A DNA stretch of 64,000 nucleotides from Oscillospiraceae bacterium (lineage in GTDB: Bacteria; Bacillota; Clostridia; Oscillospirales; Oscillospiraceae). This document shows positions 15,905 through 25,856 of this stretch, one piece after another; positions within the stretch are counted from its first letter, which is position 1, and each line of letters starts with the position of its first letter. The DNA lies in NCBI GenBank assembly GCA_017632775.1, contig JAGBQR010000035.1, positions 1-64,000 on the forward strand. Reading direction: 5' to 3'. A program made the position numbers and the translations under genes. The notes beneath the pieces are model-generated. The model was not told the DNA's origin and ran no database searches. It worked only from the letters and a program-made list of their open reading frames with translations.

Positions 15905-17722
15905 ATGCAGCAGTCAAAACACGCTCATTCAAAACCGAAGAAAAAGAGATTTCCCATCTGGATCCCGGCGACAGTTATCCTCGTTCTCATTGTGGCGGCC
16001 GGTGCGGTCTTTTTCCTTCCGAGACTCCGCGACCGGCTTCCGGCTCAGCAGCCTGTCGCCACACCAGAAGCTGTTGAGGTAACGGAAGAACTTCCGCCCG
16101 AACCTGTAGATATGCGCGAATATGCCGTGGATCTTCCTGTAAGCGGGATCGATGCTGTAAACGAGAGCATTGAAAGCATCCGTTCCACCCTTCTTTCGGA
16201 TTTCAACAGCCGCTATGACGGTTCCACTCCCGCTCTGCTCCGCACGACTTATATACAGGGCAGCAGTCCCGATATTACAAACTTCATACTCACCGTCACA
16301 GTAAACGATGAACTCGTCGACCGGCAGACCTACTGTATTTCAAACGACGGGCAGCTGCTTGATTGCACGTCTGTGCTCGGCAGCAGTTTCGCGCTGTATC
16401 TTCAGGACTATGTGGATCTCTATTATTTCACGCCTGACTGGGCTTTCAATGAAAACGGCGTCCTGATCCTGCGCAGTGATATCCGTGAGGTCCTTTCTCC
16501 TGATCCTTCAAACTATCCATTTTTCCTTCTCCGCGAGGATGGCGGCGCCGATTTCCTTCTGCTTCCGGACTCTCTGATGACGGACGAAGCTCCGCTCTCC
16601 CGGGAGCCGCTGGAGATCCCCCAGAAAACCTACTACAATCATACACAGCCTGATCCTCTTGAGGAGATCGCAGAGCCTGAAACGCCCGCGGAAGCTGCCG
16701 TGTTCGAAGCGGCAGAGACAGAATCAGCTGAGGATGCCGCAGAAGTCGAAGCCGTGGAGGCAGACACGCTTTCGGGTGAATCTCCGTCCACCCCCACCTC
16801 GGAGGAAACGACTGAAGAAACTTCCGCTCCCGCACAGACCTGGACTCCCGGTACGCTTCCTGCAGTTAATACAGATGACATCGCAGCTGCCGCGGCTGTT
16901 CCGGATCCCGCTTTCCTTTCCCTTGCAGATGAACTGAACGCATTTGCTTTCACGGCCAGTGCCCGTATCCTCGCAGGAGATCTCTATGATGTCCGCCGCC
17001 TGTATCCGGACAAACCGATGGTCGCCCTGACTTTTGATGATGGTCCGAATGACACTTCGTCTCTGGACATTCTTGATTGTTTAGAGGCCCATAAGGTGGT
17101 GGCCACATTTTTTGAGGTAGGGGTTAACGTGGAGAAGTATCCGCAGGTCGTACAGCGCGAAGTGGAAATCGGCTGCGAAGTCGGCTCCCATACATACAAT
17201 CACTTTGTTCTCGGAGAACAGTCTTATGACTACATCGTTTATGACCGGAGAATGTGTGACGAAGTCTTCACCGCTGCGATCGGCTTCACTCCGAAGATCG
17301 TCCGTCCTCCTGAGGGCAATGTAATGGGATACGCACTCGCTGCCTATTCCGAACCCCTCATCGGCTGGTCCATCGATACACTCGACTGGCTTTACAAGAA
17401 TACCTCCGGAAATGTTTCCACCGTGAAAAAAGCCGGCAACCTTGACGGCCAGGTCATCCTTCTGCATTCCATTTATCCCGAGAGCGCCGCTTCCGTGGAA
17501 CCCATCGTGGAATATATCCTTGAAGAAGGGTACCAGCTGGTCACCATCAGTGAACTGCTGGAATACTGCTACCGCATCGATCCGGAAGGCCACTATTACT
17601 ACGCCTATGACTACTTCATCAAAGGACGTCCGGAATACCCGGAGCCGGAACCAGCTGCCGAAGAGGTACTGACGGATAACTACGAGATACTCCCGGAAGA
17701 GACTGGAGAAATTTTCCCCTGA
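15905..17722 (+). CDS. Membrane-anchored polysaccharide deacetylase (NodB domain)
   Basis: A 605-residue protein with a basic N-terminus and one membrane anchor (about 17-38), an extracellular region of unknown fold (about 60-245), an acidic Glu/Ala/Thr/Pro-rich linker (about 250-330) and a NodB carbohydrate esterase 4 domain (about 370-560). The CE4 motifs are visible: TFDDGPND (motif 1, catalytic Asp pair), SHTYNH (motif 2, zinc His), RPPEG (motif 3) and LLHS near the end. It probably removes acetyl groups from peptidoglycan or another surface glycan. It forms a transcription unit with the CotH kinase and ends at a strong terminator. Confidence 0.9.
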   Translation: MQQSKHAHSKPKKKRFPIWIPATVILVLIVAAGAVFFLPRLRDRLPAQQPVATPEAVEVTEELPPEPVDMREYAVDLPVSGIDAVNESIESIRSTLLSDFNSRYDGSTPALLRTTYIQGSSPDITNFILTVTVNDELVDRQTYCISNDGQLLDCTSVLGSSFALYLQDYVDLYYFTPDWAFNENGVLILRSDIREVLSPDPSNYPFFLLREDGGADFLLLPDSLMTDEAPLSREPLEIPQKTYYNHTQPDPLEEIAEPETPAEAAVFEAAETESAEDAAEVEAVEADTLSGESPSTPTSEETTEETSAPAQTWTPGTLPAVNTDDIAAAAAVPDPAFLSLADELNAFAFTASARILAGDLYDVRRLYPDKPMVALTFDDGPNDTSSLDILDCLEAHKVVATFFEVGVNVEKYPQVVQREVEIGCEVGSHTYNHFVLGEQSYDYIVYDRRMCDEVFTAAIGFTPKIVRPPEGNVMGYALAAYSEPLIGWSIDTLDWLYKNTSGNVSTVKKAGNLDGQVILLHSIYPESAASVEPIVEYILEEGYQLVTISELLEYCYRIDPEGHYYYAYDYFIKGRPEYPEPEPAAEEVLTDNYEILPEETGEIFP

Positions 17723-17736
17723 CTCCCTTTGAATAA

Positions 17737-17793
17737 AAAACTCCCTTTATGGCTGACAGAGTTTTTGCTCTGCTTTCATAAAGGGAGTTTTTG
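17737..17793. terminator. Bidirectional terminator between deacetylase and polC
   Basis: Long stem around AAAACTCCCTTTATG / CATAAAGGGAGTTTT with an inner hairpin CAGAG / CTCTG, with T-runs outside on both strands. It ends both the + unit and the 10-kb pyrH-polC operon. Confidence 0.8.
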
Positions 17794-17806
17794 TTAGCGG
17801 ATCCAT

Positions 17807-20800
17807 CTATAGTTCGAAAAACGTGATCTGGCTGCTCTCTGGAAGATCATGCAGGGCGCCGATCGTTCTCAGCTGTTCGAAACAGGTCTGGCTTACCTTG
17901 GGGCAGGCACGGCTCAGTTCGTCTACTGATATAAATTCCGGACGGGAGCCGTCCTCCGGATGCACGGTGGAGTACAGATCCCGGGCTGCGTTCTCCCCCA
18001 GTCCGGAGAGAGAGATGAATGGCGGCCGTAACTGATCTTCACCGGCAGGGAGAAACTTTTCGGCATCGGATTCATACAGATCCATCTGCGCGAAAGTGAA
18101 TCCGCGGAGATTGAATTCGTACACCGCTTCAAGTGTAACAAGCAGATCCTCTTCGTTCGCCGTCAGGTTTCCCCTGCGCCGCATTTCATTGATGATTCGG
18201 CGGGTCTTTTCGGTCCCTCCGGTCATCATGGCGGCGTCGAAACCGCCTTTCTGACTGCGGCGGTAAAAATAAGCACTGTAAAAGGCAAGCGGTTCATGTA
18301 CCTTGAACCAGGCGATCCGGAACGCCATCATGACATAAGCCACCGCATGCGCCTTGGGGAAAAGATATTGGATTTTCCTGCAGGATTCGATATACCAGTC
18401 CGGTACACCGAATGAACGCATCTGCTCCTCCGCGTCCCCAGGAAAAACTCCGGACTTATGGACTCTTCCCTTACGCACTGCCTCCATGGTCTTGAATGCC
18501 AGGGACGGCTCCATACCAACGGAGATCAGGTACAGCATGATGTCATCACGGCAGCCTACCGTCTCATCAACGGTGGCGATCCCATTCACGATCAGATCGT
18601 GGATGTTTCCCGCCCATACATCTGTCCCATGTGAAAAGCCGGAAAGGCGGATCAGCGTGTTGAACTGTTTCGGCTGCGTGTCCACCAGCATCTGTCGCGT
18701 GAATCCGGTTCCGAATTCCGGTACTCCGATGGTACCCGTCTTTCCGATGATCGGATCATCCTCCGGCAGTCCGAGTGCTGCAGGACTGGTGAAGATGCTC
18801 ATGGTCCTTTCATCGGAGAGCGAGATCTGCTTGGCATCCACGCCGGTCATATCCTCCATCATGCGGATCATCGTCGGATCATCATGGCCGAGTTCATCCA
18901 GCTTGAGAAGGTTGTCCTCCATGCAGTGATACTCAAAATGCGTAGTGACAATGTCACTGTCGGGATCGTCCGCCGGGTGCTGTACAGGGCAGAAATCCGT
19001 AACGTCCTTGTCCTGCGGGATAACCACAAGTCCGCCCGGATGCTGTCCGGTGGTCCGCTTTATCCCGACCAGTCCGAGAGCGAGGCGGTTCTCCTCGGCT
19101 TTCCCGACTTTGATCCCGCGTTCCTCCATATACTTCAGCACATATCCATAGGCGGTCTTCTCCGCCAGCGTTCCGATCGTCCCTGCACGGAACACATGGT
19201 CGGAACCAAACAGCGTTTCCGTGTATTTATGCGCCTTGGCCTGATATTCTCCGGAGAAGTTCAGATCTATATCTGGTGTCTTCTCATTACCGGGATAACC
19301 AAGGAAGGTTTCGAACGGGATATCAAATCCGTCGCGGCGAAGCTTATGGCCGCAACGCGGGCAGTCCTTCTCAGGCATATCAGCTCCGCAGCCGTAGCTT
19401 CCGTCGGTAATGAACTCCGACCACCGGCACTCCGGGCAGACATAGTGCGGAGGAAGTGAATTAACCTCTGTAATGCCTGACATATACGCCACAATGGATG
19501 AACCGACACTTCCCCGGCTTCCGACGAGATATCCGTTCTCCAGAGAGTTCTGCACCAGCTTCTGCGCGCTCATATAGATCACATCATAGTTGTGATCGAG
19601 GATCGTTTTCAGTTCCGTCTCGACACGCTCCCGAACAATAGCGGGAGGGTCATCTCCATAAATGCGGTGCATCTTCTCGTTGACAAGCTCTGTGAGCTGT
19701 TCGGCGGAGTGTTCGATTTTCGGAGGGAACAGTTCCTTCGGCAGCAGTTCAATGACCTCAACCGAATCCGCGATCGCACGCGTGTTTTTCACCACCACCT
19801 CGTATGCTGTCTCCCGACCGAGGTATTCAAACTCTTTCAGCATTTCATCAGTCGTCCGGAAAAATATCCCGCAATCCCGGTCGGCATCAGCGTATTTTCG
19901 GGAAGCCAGCAGGATCTTACGGTATTGTTCGTCATCCGCATCCAGAAAGTGGATGTCGCTGGCGGCAACTACCGGCCGGCCTGTCCGTTTTCCGAGTGCC
20001 ACGATCCTCTGGTTGAAACTTCTGAGCATTTCATCATCGGGAACCGTTCCGTTTTCTATAAGAAACCGGTTGTTGCAGAGCGGCTGGATCTCCAGATAGT
20101 CATAGAAAGAGGCCATCTCCTCCAGTTTACGGTCCTCTTCCCCGCGAATCACAGCATCATACAGTTCACCGGCTGCGCAGGCGGAACCGACAAGGATCCC
20201 CTCCCTGTGCTGCAGGAGAAGGCTCTTGGGGATCGTCGGCGTTTTATGGAAATACTTCAGATATGAATCGGAGATCATCCGGTAGAGATTCTTGAGCCCG
20301 GTTTTGTTTTGAACGAGAAGGATCATATGATGTGATTTCCCTGCGTCAAGCTTGCGCAGGGAACGGCAAACCGTTTCGATCTGATCAATCGCCCGCACAC
20401 CGTATCCCTGAAGCATGGGGATGAATTTATCCATGATCCTAGCCACGACCAATGCATCGTCACTGGCTCTGTGATGATTGAACTTCGGAAGTTCCAGATG
20501 GTTCGAAACGCTGTCGAGCGTGAAGCGCTTCTGTTTCTGGAGCAAAGCCCGTGCCAGTCCGAGCGTGTCCAAATAAACGGGATCAAAGACAATGCGGTGC
20601 CGGTTTGCGGCAGCCCGCATAAATCCGATGTCAAACGCAGCATTGTGGGCGATCAGCGGGCGGTCTCCGGCAAAATCCAGAAAATGCCGCAGCGCTTCCT
20701 CTTCCGGAGGAGCATCCGCCACATCCGCATCCGTGATTCCCGTGAGATCCGTGATCCTCTCCGGGATCGGCATGCCGGGATTCACAAACGTATTGAAAGT

Positions 20801-21829
20801 CGAAAGGATTTTTCCACCGGAGAAGAGCACCGCCCCGATCTCTGTCATGCGGTCAGAGATGGCGTTGAGTCCTGTGGTCTCGATATCAAAAGCGATGAAT
20901 TCCGTGTCCAAAGGCAGTGAAGACTTTCCATTGACCGCCCTGTTTCCGTCCATGTCATTGACAAAATAGCATTCCGTTCCGTACAGGACCTTGACGCCGG
21001 TCTTCTTTGACGCGTTCCACATATCCGGGAAAGCCTGAACATTTCCGTGATCCGTCACCGCAACGGCTGGCATTCCCCAGTATGCGGCACGTTCCACCAG
21101 CGCTTTGGGATCCGTCAGCGCGTCAAGCGTGGAAAAGCGCGTATGCGCGTGAAGTTCTACCCGTTTTTCCGGAGCTGTATCCCTGCGGATACTCTTTTTC
21201 CCTTTCGCGATCGCAACGGGTTCGAGGATCATGTCTTCATCGTATCGGCTGTAGGTGATCTCGCCGCGGATGATCAGATGATCCTTTTCCGCTATCTTGT
21301 CCAGGATCCCCTTGTCCTCATCCGAGCGCAGATATTTCGTGACACGGACCGTATTGGTCTTGTCCGTCAGATCGAAGGCTAAGATGGCGCCGCCTTTTTT
21401 TGTCTGTTTGCGGCTGGTTACCGCTATCACATCCCCTTCCACAACGACCCTGCCGCTCTCAAGCGTAAGGGTACTCATAGGAACAGGAGTGCCTTTCACG
21501 GGTTTTCCGTAAATAGAAGAGAAAACCGGAGGTTTCTCCGCAGCCAGGCCGGTACTTTTTTCTTCGGTTTCCTGTTGCGCCTTCCGCTCCTGCGGATACT
21601 CCGCTTCAATCGTCACCTCATGCAGGGCATAATCGTCCGCGATCATCTTTTTCAGTCCGGCCAAATCTGAATGGGAAGGCTGTGCCGGAAAAGCCATGCG
21701 GATAAGCAAGGAGCGTTCCCGCGTATCTACGCGCGCGAAAGTAACGAAGGCCTTGTCAAGGCCTCCGCAAAGCTCGATCCGTTTCTCACAGCCGGGGAAC
21801 ATCTTCAGAAGTGCGATCCGCTTTCCCAT
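17807..21829 (-). CDS. polC: DNA polymerase III alpha subunit, PolC type
   Basis: Replicative polymerase of low-GC Gram-positive bacteria, with built-in proofreading. 1340 residues, somewhat shorter than the usual 1430 or so because the N-terminal region is short. Domains in order: N-terminal domain (1-110), OB fold (about 125-205), PHP part 1 (about 222-300, RVELHAHTRFSTLDAL), DEDDh exonuclease (about 308-470, FIAFDIETTGLN), PHP part 2, a zinc-ribbon segment with CPEC...CPRC, the palm (TPDIDLNFSG) and thumb/fingers (TTGQHPGGLVVIP). The ATG at 21829 is fixed by an in-frame stop directly upstream. Its ribosome site GAAGGAG is 14 nt away, inside the end of ispG, so coupling to ispG is likely. 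It is last in the operon. Confidence 0.97.
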   Translation of the reverse strand: MGKRIALLKMFPGCEKRIELCGGLDKAFVTFARVDTRERSLLIRMAFPAQPSHSDLAGLKKMIADDYALHEVTIEAEYPQERKAQQETEEKSTGLAAEKPPVFSSIYGKPVKGTPVPMSTLTLESGRVVVEGDVIAVTSRKQTKKGGAILAFDLTDKTNTVRVTKYLRSDEDKGILDKIAEKDHLIIRGEITYSRYDEDMILEPVAIAKGKKSIRRDTAPEKRVELHAHTRFSTLDALTDPKALVERAAYWGMPAVAVTDHGNVQAFPDMWNASKKTGVKVLYGTECYFVNDMDGNRAVNGKSSLPLDTEFIAFDIETTGLNAISDRMTEIGAVLFSGGKILSTFNTFVNPGMPIPERITDLTGITDADVADAPPEEEALRHFLDFAGDRPLIAHNAAFDIGFMRAAANRHRIVFDPVYLDTLGLARALLQKQKRFTLDSVSNHLELPKFNHHRASDDALVVARIMDKFIPMLQGYGVRAIDQIETVCRSLRKLDAGKSHHMILLVQNKTGLKNLYRMISDSYLKYFHKTPTIPKSLLLQHREGILVGSACAAGELYDAVIRGEEDRKLEEMASFYDYLEIQPLCNNRFLIENGTVPDDEMLRSFNQRIVALGKRTGRPVVAASDIHFLDADDEQYRKILLASRKYADADRDCGIFFRTTDEMLKEFEYLGRETAYEVVVKNTRAIADSVEVIELLPKELFPPKIEHSAEQLTELVNEKMHRIYGDDPPAIVRERVETELKTILDHNYDVIYMSAQKLVQNSLENGYLVGSRGSVGSSIVAYMSGITEVNSLPPHYVCPECRWSEFITDGSYGCGADMPEKDCPRCGHKLRRDGFDIPFETFLGYPGNEKTPDIDLNFSGEYQAKAHKYTETLFGSDHVFRAGTIGTLAEKTAYGYVLKYMEERGIKVGKAEENRLALGLVGIKRTTGQHPGGLVVIPQDKDVTDFCPVQHPADDPDSDIVTTHFEYHCMEDNLLKLDELGHDDPTMIRMMEDMTGVDAKQISLSDERTMSIFTSPAALGLPEDDPIIGKTGTIGVPEFGTGFTRQMLVDTQPKQFNTLIRLSGFSHGTDVWAGNIHDLIVNGIATVDETVGCRDDIMLYLISVGMEPSLAFKTMEAVRKGRVHKSGVFPGDAEEQMRSFGVPDWYIESCRKIQYLFPKAHAVAYVMMAFRIAWFKVHEPLAFYSAYFYRRSQKGGFDAAMMTGGTEKTRRIINEMRRRGNLTANEEDLLVTLEAVYEFNLRGFTFAQMDLYESDAEKFLPAGEDQLRPPFISLSGLGENAARDLYSTVHPEDGSRPEFISVDELSRACPKVSQTCFEQLRTIGALHDLPESSQITFFEL

Positions 21830-21838
21830 ACGTGTTCT

Positions 21839-22912
21839 TTATACTCCTTCTTCCTCACAGATCCGGTCGAGCAGCGCGTCGCAGAGCTGCCCGTACGGAA
21901 ACGTTCCGAGGATCTCTCCCTTCCGGAAGAGCAGGCCCTTCCCTTTTCCGCCTGCTATCCCGTAATCCGCTTCTCTTGCCTCTCCGGGTCCGTTCACCAC
22001 ACAGCCCATAACCGCTACGGTGATGTCCCGATCCAGTCCGGCAAGCCGCTTTTCCACTTCTCCCGCCAGACCGATCAGATCGATCTCTGTCCTCCCGCAG
22101 GTAGGACAGGATATAAAGCGAACACCGCTTCTTCGAAGTCCGGCCGCTTTCAAAATCGCGATGCCGGCTTTCACTTCCTGTACCGGATCGGCTGTGAGGC
22201 TCACCCGTATCGTGTTTCCGATCCCTTCGTTCAGAATCGTTCCGATCCCTACCGCTGACTGGATCGTGCCGTTGTATTCCGTGCCTGTTTCGGTGATCCC
22301 TACATGAAGCGGATACGGAAAACGCTCCGCCGCAAGACGGTAGGTTTCGACCGTGAGAGGCACGGAAGATGCTTTCAGCGAGATGCAGATCTCATGAAAA
22401 TCATATTTCTCCAGAAGTTTCACATGACCCTCCGCACTTTCAGTCAGCGCTTCAGGACAGGGATGCCCGTATTTCTCCAGCAGGGGCTTTTCCAGGCTCC
22501 CTGCGTTGACGCCAATTCGTATCGGGATCCTCTTTTCACGGCAGACTTTCGCCACTGCTTTCACGTTTTCTTCCGGTCCAATGTTCCCTGGGTTGATCCG
22601 GATCTTGTCGATTCCTCTCGCCGCGCATTCCAGTGCCAGGCGATGATCAAAGTGGATATCCGCCACCAGCGGAATTCCGATCTGCTCACGGATCGCGGAT
22701 ACGGCCTGTGCCGACCGCATATCCGGCACGGCGACGCGTACGATCTCGCAGCCGGCAGCCTGCAACTGTCTGATCTGTGCGACCGTTGCTTCAACATCCC
22801 AGGTCTTCGTATTGCACATTGACTGTACGGATACCGGTGCATCGCCGCCGATCTCCATAGTGCCCACGTTTATTTTTTTCGTATTGTTTCGAACCGGCAT
22901 ATCACTTCTCAT
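21839..22912 (-). CDS. ispG: 4-hydroxy-3-methylbut-2-enyl diphosphate synthase
   Basis: Iron-sulfur enzyme of the MEP isoprenoid pathway (MEcPP to HMBPP), also called GcpE. 357 residues, the short bacterial form. The TIM-barrel part shows VSVQSMCNTKT and GCEIVRVAVPD. The [4Fe-4S] ligand region has ISCPTCGRTEID and GCVVNGPGEA. The first ATG (22912) overlaps the rseP stop as ATGA, and polC starts 9 nt after its stop. dxr is two genes upstream in the same operon, so two MEP-pathway enzymes are co-transcribed. Confidence 0.96.
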   Translation of the reverse strand: MRSDMPVRNNTKKINVGTMEIGGDAPVSVQSMCNTKTWDVEATVAQIRQLQAAGCEIVRVAVPDMRSAQAVSAIREQIGIPLVADIHFDHRLALECAARGIDKIRINPGNIGPEENVKAVAKVCREKRIPIRIGVNAGSLEKPLLEKYGHPCPEALTESAEGHVKLLEKYDFHEICISLKASSVPLTVETYRLAAERFPYPLHVGITETGTEYNGTIQSAVGIGTILNEGIGNTIRVSLTADPVQEVKAGIAILKAAGLRRSGVRFISCPTCGRTEIDLIGLAGEVEKRLAGLDRDITVAVMGCVVNGPGEAREADYGIAGGKGKGLLFRKGEILGTFPYGQLCDALLDRICEEEGV

Positions 22913-23961
22913 TTCCCGAAGAGTTTAAGAATATCGTTGAACATGATGAATGCCATGAATGCCAGCAGAAGGACCATTCCCGCCGCGTGGATATAGCCTT
23001 CGTATTTCGGATCAAGCTTTTTGCGCGAGACCGCTTCGATCAGGGCTGAAACCAGAAGCAGAAAAACTCTTCCTCCGTCCAGTGCCGGAATGGGAAGCAT
23101 GTTCATCACTGCCAGATTGATGGCAATGAACGCACCAAGATAGAAAATACTGTAGAAGGCGTCTGATGTACTCTCCGCCTGTTCACCTGTCTCTGCGATC
23201 ATGTCCACGATCCCGACGGGGCCGGACATTTCCTTCACACTGACATGTCCTTTCACCAGTTCCGCAAGACCGGACCATACCCAACGGCAGAATTCCATCG
23301 AAGTGTTCCATACATTACGTAATTTTACAGTAAAGGTCGCCTCTTCATAGCCGAAGGAAAAGCCATATCGTTTCTGGGTCTCACCTTCATAGAGAAGCTT
23401 TTCCATCGGAAAATCCGAGAGCGTGAAACGGTGTCCGTCGCGGATGACCACGATGTCATGGACTGTTTCTCCGTTATCCATATAATCCGAAAAATCATAA
23501 TACTGATAGATCCGGTGCCCGTCGATGGAATAGAAACGGTCCCCGACCTGCAGCGGCCCGTTATACGGGCAGTCCCGGACAAATTCCGCGATCACCGGAG
23601 AAATGAATGCCTTTGCCGGAGCATAGAGCACTGCGATGATGAGCATCCCGAGCAGAAAATTCATGAGCGATCCCGCGATCAGGATAATCAGGCGCTTCCA
23701 TACCGGCTGGCTTGTGAAGGCTCTCGGATCATCGCTGGATTCATCTTCTCCCGCCATGGAGCAGAAGCCGCCGATCGGTACGCAGCGAATAGAATAAGTT
23801 GTCTCGCCCCGCTGTTTCTTTACGATCGCAGGACCCATGCCGATGGCAAATTCATTCACTCTCACTCCACAGAGTTTTGCAGCGGTAAAATGTCCGCCTT
23901 CATGTACAAAGATCAGCACGCCGAATAACAGGACGGCGATCAGGATATACAATACTGTCAT
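22909..23961 (-). CDS. rseP: RIP metalloprotease RseP (site-2 protease)
   Basis: Intramembrane zinc protease that cuts membrane-embedded anti-sigma factors and signal-peptide remnants. 350 residues. The zinc motif HEGGH (H20-H24) lies in the first membrane helix, a PDZ-like region with YNGPLQVGDRFYSIDG occupies the middle, and the third metal-ligand motif is NMLPIPALDGGRV near residue 288. About four membrane segments are seen. It overlaps dxr and ispG by 4 nt at each end, which places it firmly within the isoprenoid/envelope operon. Confidence 0.95.
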   Translation of the reverse strand: MTVLYILIAVLLFGVLIFVHEGGHFTAAKLCGVRVNEFAIGMGPAIVKKQRGETTYSIRCVPIGGFCSMAGEDESSDDPRAFTSQPVWKRLIILIAGSLMNFLLGMLIIAVLYAPAKAFISPVIAEFVRDCPYNGPLQVGDRFYSIDGHRIYQYYDFSDYMDNGETVHDIVVIRDGHRFTLSDFPMEKLLYEGETQKRYGFSFGYEEATFTVKLRNVWNTSMEFCRWVWSGLAELVKGHVSVKEMSGPVGIVDMIAETGEQAESTSDAFYSIFYLGAFIAINLAVMNMLPIPALDGGRVFLLLVSALIEAVSRKKLDPKYEGYIHAAGMVLLLAFMAFIMFNDILKLFGK

Positions 23962-25106
23962 CTTCCGAATTCTTCTTCCACAAATCTTCTTGCAGCCGCA
24001 TCCGCCTCGAGGATCGTCTCAAGATCCGGATCCTCTGTGATTCCGATTTTTTCGACAGCCCTTGCGGCGGCATCATAAATACGGTTGAAGCCAAGCTCTC
24101 CCCGCAGGAACATATGCACGGCAGTCTCGTTGGCCGCACTCATCACACAGGGGCCGCTGCCGCCCGCTTTCGCCATATCGACGGCGAGGGCAAGACACGG
24201 CATGTTTTCATAGTCCGGCGCTTCAAAAGTCAGTTCATGCAGCTGATAAAAATCCAACGTATCGAACGGAGACGGGCAGCGCTCCGGCCATGTCAGCGCA
24301 AGCTGGATGGGGAGGCCCATATCCTGCACTCCCAACTGGGCGATCACCGTCCCGTCAATCAATTCCACCATGGAATGTACCACGCTCTGCGGATGGATCA
24401 CAACCTGGATCTGTTCCGGAGTGACGGAGAACAGGTGCATCGCTTCAATGAATTCAAGCCCTTTATTCATCATGGTCGCGCTGTCTACAGAGATCTTGGC
24501 CCCCATATTCCATTTCGGGTGCTTTACTGCCTGCGCCGGAGTGATACTCTCCAGTGCGGAACGCTTCATACCGCGGAACGGACCTCCCGATCCAGTCAGA
24601 AGGATCCTCCGGAGTTCTTCTCTCCGGCGCCCCGCCAGACACTGAAACACCGCGGAATGCTCTGAATCCACGGGAACGATTTCCGCTCCTGTCTCTTTCG
24701 CACGCCGCATAACAATCTCCCCCGCACAGACAAGCGTCTCCTTATTGGCCAGGGCGATCCGCTTTTTCTGCTCAATAGCAGCAAGTGTAGGCCGCAGTCC
24801 GATCGCTCCGGAGACTGCGGTCACCACACAGTCACAGTGATCCCCTGCTGCCGCCTCTATCAGTCCATTGATCCCGGAGACAACCCGTATTTCCGTATCC
24901 GCCACTGCTGTACGAAAATCCCTCGCCGCCGCCTCATCATAAACGGCTACAAGTTTCGGGCGGAAACGGCGCGCCTGTTCCTCAAGGAGCGCTGTACTGC
25001 GATTTGCCGAGAGCGCCGTCACGGGTATCCCGGTATGTTCCGCCACATAAAGGGTCTGCCTGCCAATGCTTCCGGTGCTTCCCAGCACAGAAACTGATGA
25101 TACCAT
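23958..25106 (-). CDS. dxr: 1-deoxy-D-xylulose 5-phosphate reductoisomerase
   Basis: First committed step of the MEP pathway (DXP to MEP, NADPH and divalent metal). 382 residues. The NADPH-binding loop is GSTGSIGRQ (9-17). Metal and substrate motifs include VPVDSEHSA (about residue 149) and KHPKWNMGAKISVDSATMMN. It lies 14 nt downstream of uppS; in most Firmicutes cdsA sits exactly in this gap but it is missing here. Its end overlaps rseP by 4 nt. Confidence 0.96.
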   Translation of the reverse strand: MVSSVSVLGSTGSIGRQTLYVAEHTGIPVTALSANRSTALLEEQARRFRPKLVAVYDEAAARDFRTAVADTEIRVVSGINGLIEAAAGDHCDCVVTAVSGAIGLRPTLAAIEQKKRIALANKETLVCAGEIVMRRAKETGAEIVPVDSEHSAVFQCLAGRRREELRRILLTGSGGPFRGMKRSALESITPAQAVKHPKWNMGAKISVDSATMMNKGLEFIEAMHLFSVTPEQIQVVIHPQSVVHSMVELIDGTVIAQLGVQDMGLPIQLALTWPERCPSPFDTLDFYQLHELTFEAPDYENMPCLALAVDMAKAGGSGPCVMSAANETAVHMFLRGELGFNRIYDAAARAVEKIGITEDPDLETILEADAAARRFVEEEFGR

Positions 25107-25120
25107 ACTGTCCTCTCCCG

Positions 25121-25855
25121 TTAAACGGCGCCGAATCTGCGTTCCCTGATGCGGAAAGCTTCAAGTGCTTTTTCCAGTTCCTCCGGGCCAAAATCCGGCC
25201 AAAGCACATCCGTATAATAGAACTCCGAATAGGCGCACTGCCAAAGCAGGAAGTTTGAGACCCGCTTCTCTCCGCCTGTCCGGATAATCAGCTCCGGATC
25301 CGGAATTCCGGCGGAATAAAGATAGGAAGAAAAACTATCTTCCGTGAGTTCCGCAGGTGCCTTCCCTTCCGCGCAGTCGCGTGCATAGCGCATCGCTGCC
25401 CGTACGATTTCGTCCCGACCGCCGTAGTTGAGACAGATATTTGCCTGAAAGCCTTCATATCCTGCAGAGATCGCATCGGTTTTTGCCACCATCTCCTGCA
25501 GTTCCGCGGACAGGCCTTCGACATTCCCGAAAATCTTCATCCGGATCTTATCGCGCGCCATCGTTTCGATGGCTTCATCCAGATATTTCTTCAGCAGCTT
25601 CATGATCGCCCCCACCTCTTCGGTCGGACGTTTCCAGTTCTCCGTGGAGAAGGCGTAGACCGTAAGATAGTCCATCCCCATGTTTTTGCAGGTCGTGGCG
25701 ATTTTTCGGAAATTCTCCGCACCGACCGCATGACCGGCTGTTCTGGGCAGTCCGCGTTTTCTGGCCCACCGACCGTTGCCGTCCATTATAATGGCAATAT
25801 GGCGGGGGATCCGATCGTTCTCCCCCGCCTTTGTGTTACCCGACTGTGCCGCCAT
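25121..25855 (-). CDS. uppS: Isoprenyl transferase (undecaprenyl diphosphate synthase)
   Basis: cis-Prenyltransferase that extends farnesyl diphosphate with isopentenyl diphosphate to make the C55 carrier for cell-wall synthesis. 244 residues. The catalytic region is IIMDGNGRWA (Asp25), with TVYAFSTENWKRP and the C-terminal ELIIRTGGEKRVSNFLLWQ signature. It starts 1 nt after the frr stop, so it is translationally coupled. It uses the product of the MEP pathway whose enzymes dxr and ispG follow in the same operon. Confidence 0.96.
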   Translation of the reverse strand: MAAQSGNTKAGENDRIPRHIAIIMDGNGRWARKRGLPRTAGHAVGAENFRKIATTCKNMGMDYLTVYAFSTENWKRPTEEVGAIMKLLKKYLDEAIETMARDKIRMKIFGNVEGLSAELQEMVAKTDAISAGYEGFQANICLNYGGRDEIVRAAMRYARDCAEGKAPAELTEDSFSSYLYSAGIPDPELIIRTGGEKRVSNFLLWQCAYSEFYYTDVLWPDFGPEELEKALEAFRIRERRFGAV

Positions 25856-25856
25856 C

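Noticed and set aside
16659..16953. Separate small genes in the acidic linker region of the deacetylase
   Set aside because: The frames there are shadows caused by the repeated Glu/Ala codons of the linker.
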